Assembly: GCA_018674495.1 (NCBI GenBank)
Contig: JABHAA010000119.1
Location: 1 to 64,000 of the forward strand
Origin: Rhodospirillaceae bacterium
GTDB taxonomy: Bacteria > Pseudomonadota > Alphaproteobacteria > Rhodospirillales > UBA2165
DNA: 64,000 nucleotides
Reading direction: 5' to 3'
Shown piece after piece: positions 8,561-16,294 of the stretch; within the stretch, counting starts at the first letter, position 1, and each line of letters begins with the position of its first letter. The notes below the pieces were generated by a model. It did no database searches. It was not told the origin of the DNA and was given only the letters and a program-made list of their open reading frames with translations. The position numbers and the translations under genes are program-made.

Positions 8561-9631
8561 ATGCGATACCGCCAGACCGGCTTATGGAGCCACGAGACCG
8601 AACGCGCCACGCCGGGCTTTACGCTGATCGCGCCATTGCAATGTGACGGCGTGCATCTGATCGGCATGAACGGCGAGGTGCGCCATTCCTGGCAGACCCC
8701 ATCGAAGCCCGGCAACTACGCCTATATGCTACCCGGCGGGCATCTTCTGTGGTCAGGGGAGTTAGCCACCGGCCCCAATCCGGGCGGCGGCAAGGGCGGG
8801 CTTTTGCGCGAATATGACTGGGACGGCAATATCGTCTGGGAATATGAAGACGATCACCAGCATCACGATTTCCGCCGGCTCTCGAACGGCAACACGGTCT
8901 ATATCGGCTGGGAAAAAATGCCCGTCGATGCCAAGGCCGAAGTTCAGGGCGCCAGGCTCGGCAGCGAAGACCAAGGCGGCATCATTTGGAGCGATTATCT
9001 TCGTGAGGTGAACCCATCGGGGGATACGGTATGGGAGTGGCATGCCCATGAAGACGAAACTTTGCTGGCCGAGCCTCTGCATTCGATGAGCACCCGCAAG
9101 GAATTCGCCCATTGCAATTCCGTCGCCGAAATACCGGGCGGCGATTTGATTCTCAGTTTCCGCAAATTCTCCATCATCGCCATCGTCAGCAAAGAGACCC
9201 GAAGAGTGCGCTGGCATCGCCGGGACGATAGCTGGGGCCAGCAGCACGACGCCGAAATGCTGGCGAACGGCAATATTCTTTTGTTCGCCAACGGCATCCA
9301 TGTGGAGACCGGCGTCTATCATTCCCGCATTGTCGAATTGAACCCCAAAACCGGCGAAGACGCCTGGGTCTATCGCGGCTCGCCCTGGCCCAGCTTTTTC
9401 AGTCCCAACATCTCCGGCGCCCAGCGCTTGTGGTCCGGCAACACGCTAATCTGTGAGGGTCTGCCGGGGCGCATCTTCGAAGTGACGCCAGAGGGCGATA
9501 TTGTTTGGGAATATGTCTCCCCCTGGTTCGGCGGGCCCTGGCAGGGCGGCCAGATCAATTCGGTGTTCCGCGCCTACCGCTACGAAGCCAACGGGCCTGA
9601 AATCGAAGGCCGGCTGGGAGCGGTGTTGTAG
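8561..9631 (+). CDS. arylsulfotransferase (ASST)-like beta-propeller protein
   Basis: This 356-residue protein has the repeating blade pattern of the arylsulfotransferase family (for example GEVRHSWQTP, GNIVWEYEDD, GDTVWEWHAHED and GDIVWEYVSPW, each about 50-70 residues apart). Bacterial AssT enzymes move sulfate from one phenol to another and are periplasmic. This protein has no recognisable signal peptide, so a cytoplasmic location and a different role are possible. AGAGGA precedes the ATG. A second member of the family lies at 36.7 kb beside another Rieske oxygenase. Family is good; enzymatic activity is unproven. Confidence 0.75.
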   Translation: MRYRQTGLWSHETERATPGFTLIAPLQCDGVHLIGMNGEVRHSWQTPSKPGNYAYMLPGGHLLWSGELATGPNPGGGKGGLLREYDWDGNIVWEYEDDHQHHDFRRLSNGNTVYIGWEKMPVDAKAEVQGARLGSEDQGGIIWSDYLREVNPSGDTVWEWHAHEDETLLAEPLHSMSTRKEFAHCNSVAEIPGGDLILSFRKFSIIAIVSKETRRVRWHRRDDSWGQQHDAEMLANGNILLFANGIHVETGVYHSRIVELNPKTGEDAWVYRGSPWPSFFSPNISGAQRLWSGNTLICEGLPGRIFEVTPEGDIVWEYVSPWFGGPWQGGQINSVFRAYRYEANGPEIEGRLGAVL

Positions 9632-9792
9632 GTACGCCGGACCACCAGCAGGATGAATTTGCGGAACGCCGCGCGCACCGAGACTGCCATGCCGGCCGCC
9701 GCGCGGCCACGGGCGCAGCGGCCCAGATTTTCATAGTGACGATAATCGATGGAGCCATCGGCAAGGCGCTTGATCTCTGATTGGCTGGTCAT
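9580..9792 (-). CDS. small hypothetical protein
   Basis: A small open frame of 70 residues, basic and without recognisable catalytic motifs. The N-terminal part contains IKRLADGSIDYRHYENL, a pattern I associate with short uncharacterised alphaproteobacterial proteins, followed by an amphipathic, arginine-rich helix. The ATG at 9792 has AAAGG at nine bases; an ATG three codons earlier is too close to that site. Its 3' end overlaps the convergent ASST-like gene by 52 bases. It is probably real, but no function can be given. Confidence 0.5.
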   Translation of the reverse strand: MTSQSEIKRLADGSIDYRHYENLGRCARGRAAAGMAVSVRAAFRKFILLVVRRTYNTAPSRPSISGPLAS

Positions 9793-9905
9793 GTTTCTCA
9801 TCCTTTGTCATTGAAGCTTGCCCATAGCTTATGCAAACTGGCGCCAAGCCGCTTGAAGACGCGCTTTTAAAACCCTTTAGGGGTGCTTCTATTTTTGTTG
9901 GGGGA

Positions 9906-11090
9906 ATGACGCCGGTGATATGCAGATTTGGCGCCTTTGTTATTGACGGTGAACGGCTGGAGCTGCGCCGCGGCGAGGAATTGCGTGAGATGGAGCCGCA
10001 GGTCTTTTCCTTGCTCGTGTTCCTGATAGAAAACAGGGACCGAGTGGTCTCCAAGGACGAGATGATTGAAGCAGTTTGGGATGGCCGCATCGTTTCGGAC
10101 GCCACCTTGAACGCGCGCATCAATGGCGCCAGGCGTGCCGTCGGCGACAATGGCAAGGAACAAGCGGTAATCCGCACCTATCCCCGGCGCGGCTTCCGTT
10201 TTGTCGCCGAAGTGGAGCCCGATGCGCCCGATGTTCCAAAAGCTGCTGGTGGCTTCAATCCGGAGGTTCATTTTTGCAACGCTCCCGACGGTATCAGCAT
10301 CGCCTATGCGCTCTCCGGCGACGGCCCTCCCCTGTTGAAGACCGCAAATTGGCTCAGTCATCTGGAATATGATTGGGAAAGTCCGGTTTGGAACCCGTTG
10401 CTGATGGCACTATCGGCAAATTTCCGATTGTTGCGTTACGACCAGCGTGGCACTGGCCTCTCGGATCGGGTCGTCGAAGAATTGTCTCTTGAGCGGTTCG
10501 TCGATGACCTCGAGGCGGTCGCCGATGCCGCCGGGATGGACCGGTTCCCTCTATTCGCAATGTCCCAAGGCTGCCCGGTCGCCATCACCTTCGCGGTCCG
10601 CCATCCCGAAAGGGTCAGCCGGCTCATCCTCTATGGCGGATTTTCACAAGGAGCGCGGGTGCGCGGCGATGGCATCGATCTCGCCAAGGAAGAAGCGATT
10701 GCCACTCTCATGCGCGAAGGCTGGGGCCAGGACAATCCCGCATTTCGGCAGATATTTACCTCGCAGCTGCTGCCCGATGCGAGCCAGGAACAAATCCAAT
10801 GGTTCAACGACTTGCAGCGTGAAACCACGTCTCCGGAAAACGCGGTCCGCCTGCGCATCGCCATCGACGAGATGGACGTATCGAACATACTAAGCGAAAT
10901 CAGCGTTCCTACGCTGGTCATCCACCGCGAAAACGACGCGCGCCAACCTTTCACAGAAGGCCGGCATTTGGCGGCGGCGATCCCGGGCGCCCGCTTTGTC
11001 GCCCTAGAGGGCAGCGGCCATATCGTCCTCGAGGGCGAAAATATTTGGCCGCGCTATTTGTCCGAAATCATGGATTTTGCGCGCGGGTAA
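9906..11090 (+). CDS. winged-helix DNA-binding domain fused to an alpha/beta hydrolase
   Basis: This 394-residue protein joins an OmpR/PhoB-type winged helix (about residues 5-105, with EPQVFSLLVFLIENRDRVVS and the wing RTYPRRGFRFVAEV) to an alpha/beta hydrolase (about 118-390) whose nucleophile elbow is AMSQG with Ser220 and whose final His is in GSGHIVLEG. There is no transmembrane segment, unlike CadC, and no receiver domain. Such fusions are known in proteobacteria but their ligands are mostly unknown; the hydrolase domain may act as a sensor or as an enzyme. The start could also be the GTG at 9915, which is better spaced from GGGGG. It converges on the methyltransferase gene. Confidence 0.85.
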   Translation: MTPVICRFGAFVIDGERLELRRGEELREMEPQVFSLLVFLIENRDRVVSKDEMIEAVWDGRIVSDATLNARINGARRAVGDNGKEQAVIRTYPRRGFRFVAEVEPDAPDVPKAAGGFNPEVHFCNAPDGISIAYALSGDGPPLLKTANWLSHLEYDWESPVWNPLLMALSANFRLLRYDQRGTGLSDRVVEELSLERFVDDLEAVADAAGMDRFPLFAMSQGCPVAITFAVRHPERVSRLILYGGFSQGARVRGDGIDLAKEEAIATLMREGWGQDNPAFRQIFTSQLLPDASQEQIQWFNDLQRETTSPENAVRLRIAIDEMDVSNILSEISVPTLVIHRENDARQPFTEGRHLAAAIPGARFVALEGSGHIVLEGENIWPRYLSEIMDFARG

Positions 11091-11096
11091 CGCTGG

Positions 11097-11873
11097 TCAG
11101 CCAGGTTTATGGGCCAGGAACGGATAGCCGAGGACCTCGAAGCGGCGCGCGTTGGGCTCGCCGCCGGCACCGCCGAAAGTATCCACACCGGGGCCGATCT
11201 CAATATTTGTGAAACCGGTATCTTCCAGCATCTTCTGCCAGCCTGCACACGGCAGGCCACCGGCAATTCAGGCCGTCCATAGATCAATATCGTGGAGCGC
11301 CCCCTCAGGCACCGGCGCGCCGTTGGCGATATCGGCGAATTGCAACCGCCCGCCGGGACGCAAGATGCGGAACACTTCGGAAAACACCTGCTGCTTATCG
11401 ACGCACAGATTAAAGACGCCGTTGGAAATGACCACATCGGCCCAGCCGTCTTCTACCGGGATGTCTTCCAACAAACCTTCGCGGAATTCAACATTGGCGA
11501 GGTCCATCGCGCCCGCCGTGGCCCGGGATTTGGCCAGCATTTCCTCTGTCATATCGACGCCGACGACGCTGCCTGCAGCGCCAACCTTGGCGGCGGCAAT
11601 GAAACTATCGAAGCCGGCGCCTGAGCCCGCATCGACGATTTTCTCGCCTTCGAAAATTTGGCCCATGGAAAAAGGATTGGCGACGCCAGCGAAGGATTCG
11701 ACGCCCGCGTCCAGCATCGGATCGACAATGGCCACATCATAGCCGAGGCGCGCCGCCAGGGGGCGCCCGGTGTGGAAATGGAACGTACCGTCCGGCTCTA
11801 CCGCGACTTCCCGGTACTTGTCCTTAACCTGTTCGCGCAGCGCGCCAGCATCAACCAGAGTCTCAACGCTCAT
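11097..11873 (-). CDS. ArsM-like SAM-dependent methyltransferase, putative selenoprotein (in-frame UGA at codon 202)
   Basis: The frame runs from ATG 11873 (AAGGGG nine bases upstream) through a TGA at 11270-11268 to a normal TGA at 11099-11097. That gives 258 residues if the internal TGA is read as selenocysteine. The SAM-binding motif VDAGSGAGFDS is at 80-90 and an SNGVFNLC segment follows at 150-157. The TGA lies in the family-conserved place DLWTA-U-IAGGLPC, where ArsM-type arsenite methyltransferases carry a conserved, arsenic-binding Cys followed by a similar GG or GA pattern. The 56 codons after the TGA stay in frame and look like the family C-terminus (KMLEDTGF, RRFEVLGYPF). A hairpin suited to bacterial SECIS follows at once. 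Termination would yield a 201-residue protein lacking the C-terminal domain. A sequencing error or young pseudogene is the alternative. Confidence 0.8.
11241..11257 (-). promoter_or_regulatory. candidate bacterial SECIS hairpin
   Basis: On the coding strand GCCTGC, loop CGTGT, GCAGGC forms a perfect six-pair stem, extendable by two G-U pairs. The loop starts 16 bases after the in-frame TGA and carries G as its second base, followed by U. This fits what I recall of the bacterial SECIS rules (short stem, small apical loop with an early G, 16-37 bases from UGA). No folding program was run. Confidence 0.6.
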
Positions 11874-11966
11874 ATCAGCACCCCTTGCCGTTAAAGGATT
11901 TGCCCACATTTATAATGGCATTTTGAAGGTCTGTACAAATGAGTTTTTGCCGGGCACTTAGGGGTC

Positions 11967-13256
11967 ATGAGCGAAACCGCCCCATCCACCGACATTGCCG
12001 GCGAAAAAAAGGCCTTCGCAGCCCTGCGCCATGCCGGCGCCAGGCCGTATCTGATCTATTCGGCGCTGGTCATGCTGGCCGACAGCGTCGAGCACGTGAT
12101 CAGCTATTGGATGATATTCGAAAAATTTCATTCCCCGGCGCTGGGCGGATTCGCGGTCATTTCCCATTGGGTGCCGTTTCTGTTGTTTTCGGTGCTCGCC
12201 GGGGCACTAGCCGACCGGTTCGATCCGCGCCGCATCATCCAGATCGGCATGGTGCTGTTCATGGGTGCCTCGGTCGCCTGGGGCGTGCTGTTTTGGACCG
12301 ACACACTGGAAATGTGGCATGCCATCGTGATCTTGAGCGTGCATGGGCTGGCCGGCGTGTTCTGGGGACCGGCGGGACAAATGCTGGTGCACGATATTGT
12401 CGGGCCGAAACAATTGCACAGCGCCGTGCGCCTGTTGGCAACTTCGCGCACCCTTGGGCTATTGCTGGGGCCAGCGGTGGGCGGCGCCGCAATGATCATC
12501 CTCGGCCCGGCGGTCGCTGTATTTTTGAACGTGGCTATATATTTGCCGCTTACCATATGGCTGTGGAAGGCGCCGTTCGGCGCTAAATTCCGCGCGCCCG
12601 AGAACGGCGCTAAATCCGGCGCCAGCATTCGCGGCTTTTCCGACATCATCGATGCGTTCCGCGAAGCCGCCAAGAACCGGACCTTGATATCGCTGACCCT
12701 GCTAGCCGGCCTGGGATCGCTATTTGTGGGCAACGCCTATCAGGCGCAGATGCCGGAATTCGCCACCTTCTTGAACGAAGGCGCCGGACTGGTCGGGACC
12801 AGCGTCCGCTACAATATCCTGTTTGCCGCCACCGCCGCCGGGGCCTTGTTTGCCGGCATCGCGCTGGAGGCAAAGAACCTGCTGCAGCCCAGCCTCCGCT
12901 CCGCCTTTATTCTGGCCGTGCTGTGGTGCGCCGCCGTCATCGGCTTCGCCGCCGCCAGCAATTTCGTGATAGCGGTAATGCTTCTGTTTGCCGTCGGCTT
13001 TACTCATCTGTCTTTCAACGCAATGGCCCAGGCGATGGTGCAATTGAGCGCGCCGGCGGCAATGCGCGGGCGCATCCTCGGGCTATACAATATGTCGGCG
13101 CTGGGATTGATGACCTTTTCCGGCGTCACCATCGGCTTCGGCGGCTCCCTGGTCGGCGTTCACTGGTCTCTGGGGCTCAGCGCAGCCACCCTGTTGGCGG
13201 TGATTTTGGTGCTAGCCTTTGTGATCGGCCGCGGCACCCGGGCGGCGGCGGGTTAA
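11967..13256 (+). CDS. MFS transporter (EntS-like MFS_3 family)
   Basis: This 429-residue major facilitator protein has about twelve hydrophobic segments and the cytoplasmic loop signature ALADRFDPRRI after the second helix. Sequence style matches the MFS_3 family that includes the enterobactin exporter EntS. It is divergent from the putative selenoprotein methyltransferase, with 93 bases between the two starts, so the two could share regulation. Export of a methylated or toxic product is a possibility only by context. The substrate is not readable from the sequence. Confidence 0.88.
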   Translation: MSETAPSTDIAGEKKAFAALRHAGARPYLIYSALVMLADSVEHVISYWMIFEKFHSPALGGFAVISHWVPFLLFSVLAGALADRFDPRRIIQIGMVLFMGASVAWGVLFWTDTLEMWHAIVILSVHGLAGVFWGPAGQMLVHDIVGPKQLHSAVRLLATSRTLGLLLGPAVGGAAMIILGPAVAVFLNVAIYLPLTIWLWKAPFGAKFRAPENGAKSGASIRGFSDIIDAFREAAKNRTLISLTLLAGLGSLFVGNAYQAQMPEFATFLNEGAGLVGTSVRYNILFAATAAGALFAGIALEAKNLLQPSLRSAFILAVLWCAAVIGFAAASNFVIAVMLLFAVGFTHLSFNAMAQAMVQLSAPAAMRGRILGLYNMSALGLMTFSGVTIGFGGSLVGVHWSLGLSAATLLAVILVLAFVIGRGTRAAAG

Positions 13257-13278
13257 TCCGTTCAACTCTCCACAGGTT

Positions 13279-13683
13279 TCATCCCCAGGCTTTAGCAGGC
13301 TTCATCCACTGTGTATCAAATTGTGCGGGCGACAGGATCTCGATAAATTCGAAATCATCGGAATGGTCGAGCATGTCGTGGACGATGCCGGGCGGCATGT
13401 GTACCGCCGAGCCGACGGTAACCTCCACCTCGCCGGTGCCTTCGAAGTGAAACTTGCCCCAGCCCTTTAGCACATAGAACATCTGAAACGTCACATCGTG
13501 CCGGTGCGCACCGAGGCTGCCGGAGCATGGCTCGGCGGCGCCAAGGACGCGGGCCTCGAATGCGCCGCCGGTGGCCGCCTTGATACCCAAATCCCGGGTT
13601 CGGTAAACGCCTCTGGGCCCGAAGCTTTCATATTCGGCGTCCGCCGCGTGGCTGACCGATAGTTTGGTTTCCGTTCCGCCCAT
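13279..13683 (-). CDS. cupin domain protein
   Basis: A single-domain cupin of 134 residues. The first motif contains GSLGAHRHDVTFQMFYVLKG, and the second includes GSAVHMPPGIVHDML, giving the His/Glu-type metal ligands. GGGAGAAGATC precedes the ATG. Small cupins of this kind bind a metal and either act on small acids or sense them. It converges on the MFS gene with a 22-base gap. Function is unknown; a possible link is to the luciferase-like monooxygenases that follow. Confidence 0.85.
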   Translation of the reverse strand: MGGTETKLSVSHAADAEYESFGPRGVYRTRDLGIKAATGGAFEARVLGAAEPCSGSLGAHRHDVTFQMFYVLKGWGKFHFEGTGEVEVTVGSAVHMPPGIVHDMLDHSDDFEFIEILSPAQFDTQWMKPAKAWG

Positions 13684-13803
13684 GATCTTCTCCCTGAGTG
13701 AATTTGATTCAGTCTAGCATTCCCTATCTCAAGACAAAGATAATCCTTGTCAGACGGAGGTCCAGGGCCGACATTTGCGGCATAGTTTGTCAGGGGGAAT
13801 AGC

Positions 13804-14850
13804 ATGAAATTCGGCCTTTTCGATCATCTGGAGCGCTCCGAAGACCGCTCACTGGCCACCCAGTTCGACGAGCGTATCGCCTTCGCCGCCGCCGCCGATA
13901 AGGCCGGCATCTATTGCCTGCACGTGGCCGAGCATCATTCGTCGCCGCTCAACATGGTGCCGGCACCGGGAATCTATTTGAGTGCCGTGGCGCGCGCCAC
14001 AGAGACCATGCGGCTTGGGCCCCTCGTCTATCTTCTGACCCTGACGACGCCGCTCAAACTGGCCGAGGAAGTTTGCATCCTTGATCATTTGAGCAATGGC
14101 CGTTTCGAGCTTGGCGTCGGGCGCGGTGTCTCTCCGTTCGAGCTGAACTTCCATAACGTGGATCACGCCGATTCCCGCGAAATATTCTATGAAGCCTATG
14201 ATTGCCTGAAGGTGGCGCTCACCGGCGATGCGTTCTCCTACGAAGGAAAGTATTTCAACTACGACAATGTTCCGATGCCGCTCAGCCCCTTGCAGGCCCC
14301 CTTCCCACCGGTCTGGTACGGCTCGTCCAGCATCACCGGATCAACCTGGGCCGGCGAACACGGACTGCATTTCACCTCCAACGGGCCGACCGAGAAGGCC
14401 AAGGAAAATATCGACGCCTATCAGGAGGCGTTCGCCAAACACGGCAAGCCGGCCCATCCGAAACCAGAATTTCCGGGCGGGCTAGCCATCGGCACCTTAC
14501 GCCATATCGTCGTCGCCGAAACAGATGAGGAAGCCTTAAAAATCGCCGCCCCATCCATCGAATATCATTGCGGCCATCTGAACTGGCTACGCAAGCGGCA
14601 CGGCCAGACGGAGTTCACCAACCGGCTTAACGTGCACAGAGAGGAGGATTTCGGAAGCTGGCAAAAGCTTGGCATGGCCATCGCCGGCTCGCCGGAAACC
14701 GTCGCCGAGATACTGGCCGAACAGATTGGCGAGATGGGTATCAATTACCTGATCGGCTATCTGTTCTTCGGCACCATGTCGGCGGCCGAGGCGACACGCT
14801 CGCTCGAGTTATACACCGCTGAGGTTATGCCGCGGCTCGCTAGCCTATAA
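13804..14850 (+). CDS. LLM class flavin-dependent oxidoreductase (bacterial luciferase family)
   Basis: This 348-residue protein is of the bacterial luciferase-like TIM-barrel family. It begins MKFGLFDHLERS and has the family patterns HVAEHHSS, RLGPLVYLLTLTTPLKLAEE and LSNGRFELGVGRG. The last normally contacts the flavin phosphate. GGGGGAA precedes the ATG. Such enzymes use reduced FMN or F420; which one is used cannot be told here, though FMN is expected in alphaproteobacteria. It converges with the next luciferase-like gene, and the two overlap by six bases at their stops. Confidence 0.88.
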   Translation: MKFGLFDHLERSEDRSLATQFDERIAFAAAADKAGIYCLHVAEHHSSPLNMVPAPGIYLSAVARATETMRLGPLVYLLTLTTPLKLAEEVCILDHLSNGRFELGVGRGVSPFELNFHNVDHADSREIFYEAYDCLKVALTGDAFSYEGKYFNYDNVPMPLSPLQAPFPPVWYGSSSITGSTWAGEHGLHFTSNGPTEKAKENIDAYQEAFAKHGKPAHPKPEFPGGLAIGTLRHIVVAETDEEALKIAAPSIEYHCGHLNWLRKRHGQTEFTNRLNVHREEDFGSWQKLGMAIAGSPETVAEILAEQIGEMGINYLIGYLFFGTMSAAEATRSLELYTAEVMPRLASL

Positions 14851-16191
14851 ATTCCAATCTTCAATGGCCGGGCGACCGAGGCCCATATTTTCGCGCAATG
14901 TTTCGCCCGTATAGTCGTTCCAGAACAATCCCCGGCGCTGCAATTCGGGGATCACGAAATCGACGAAATCCTCATAGCCGCCGGGAACATGGGTGGCGGC
15001 GACCACAAAGCCGTCACAGATGGGCTCGGAGAACATGGCCTCCAGCTCGTCGGCGACGTCGCTGGGATTGCCGACGATCAATTCCTTGGCCGTGCCGCGT
15101 GGGCTGTGTTCCAGGAATTCCCGCAAAGATGGCGTCGCCGTGCCGCTTTTTTCGACCACTGCATCGCGGGTTGAATGGGCGCCCGAGAGACGCTCCATTT
15201 CCTCAGGTGTCAGGGGATCATCCAGGTCTTTGGTGGAAAAATCGAAGTTGATGATTTCACAGAGAAGCAAGAGCGCGTCGACGTCTTCGGGCAGAGTGCG
15301 GATCAGGGCTGCCTTGTCCTCGGCCTCGGCGCGACTGGCGGCGGTGACGGTGGTGATCGGAACGCAGATTTTTAAGGCGTCGGGATCGCGCCCATTGTCC
15401 GCGGTCATGGCTTTCAATTCCGCATAATTCTGTTTTGCGCTGTCCATTTGGACAATCGGCGAAAAAATCAGCTCGCCCCAGCGCGCCGCGAACTTCCGGC
15501 CTCTGGGGCTCGCCCCTGCCTGGATGATGAGCGGGTGCCCCTGGTCCGAGCGCGGCACGGTGAACGGCCCGCGCGATTTCAGGAACTGACCTTCGTAGTC
15601 GATCCGGTGCACTTTTTCCGCATCGGCGTAGCGGCCCCCTTCCCGGTCCACCAGCACGGCGTCGTCTTCCCACGAATTCCAATGGCCGAGAACGATGTCC
15701 ATGAACTCGTCGGCCCGGTCGTAGCGAAGATCATGGCTCATGGCTCCGTCGCGGCCCATGTTATTGGCCTCGCCGTCGTTCAGCGAAGTAACCACATTCC
15801 AGGCGGCCCTGCCATGGGTCATCAGATCGATGGTCTGGAACATGCGGGCCACATGAAACGGCTCGTAGTAGGTGGCCGAACAGGTGGCGCCGAGGCCGAG
15901 TTTCTTGGTCGCCGCCGCCATCGCCATCAAAACCGGGACCGGGTCCATCTTGACGCAACGGATGCCGCTTTCCACGGTTTGCCGGTGATCGCCGCCATAG
16001 CGGTCCGGCATCGCCAGCCGGTCGTCGAAGAAAGCAACCTGGAACTTGCCGCGTTCCAGCACGCGCCCGATTTCCTGGTAATATTCGGGCGAAAAAGAAT
16101 CGACGCGCGATTCTGGGTGGCGCCAGGAATAGGGATGGTTGGTGCAGTTCTGGGCTTGCAGGAACCCCACCATAGTCATTTGCCGGGCCAT
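14845..16191 (-). CDS. LLM class flavin-dependent monooxygenase (NtaA/SnaA/DszA type)
   Basis: A 448-residue luciferase-like monooxygenase of the long NtaA/SnaA/DszA branch. These enzymes take reduced FMN from a separate reductase and oxidise nitrilotriacetate, sulfones or dibenzothiophene sulfone. Typical elements are YYQEIGRVLERGKFQVAFFD, GLGATCSATYYEPF, HGRAAWNVVTSLNDG and GHPLIIQAGASPRGR. The ATG at 16191 is chosen because GGGGGAG lies six bases upstream; an ATG five codons earlier lacks a site. No flavin reductase gene is nearby. The substrate is unknown. Confidence 0.88.
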   Translation of the reverse strand: MARQMTMVGFLQAQNCTNHPYSWRHPESRVDSFSPEYYQEIGRVLERGKFQVAFFDDRLAMPDRYGGDHRQTVESGIRCVKMDPVPVLMAMAAATKKLGLGATCSATYYEPFHVARMFQTIDLMTHGRAAWNVVTSLNDGEANNMGRDGAMSHDLRYDRADEFMDIVLGHWNSWEDDAVLVDREGGRYADAEKVHRIDYEGQFLKSRGPFTVPRSDQGHPLIIQAGASPRGRKFAARWGELIFSPIVQMDSAKQNYAELKAMTADNGRDPDALKICVPITTVTAASRAEAEDKAALIRTLPEDVDALLLLCEIINFDFSTKDLDDPLTPEEMERLSGAHSTRDAVVEKSGTATPSLREFLEHSPRGTAKELIVGNPSDVADELEAMFSEPICDGFVVAATHVPGGYEDFVDFVIPELQRRGLFWNDYTGETLRENMGLGRPAIEDWNL

Positions 16192-16294
16192 TTTGATCTC
16201 CCCCATTATATTGCCGCGATGGCCAATTCTAACAGGTCCGATGAGGCTGATAAATCACCTTCCCTCCTTGGCCCCCGATTGCTACCGTTGCGCC

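Noticed and set aside
11054..11437. An alternative open frame over the methyltransferase 3' end, suggesting a frameshift
   Set aside because: The frame that follows the TGA without any shift encodes the family-like C-terminus, and the alternative frame gives a Cys/Arg/Pro-rich sequence unlike any family. An in-frame stop readthrough explains the data better.
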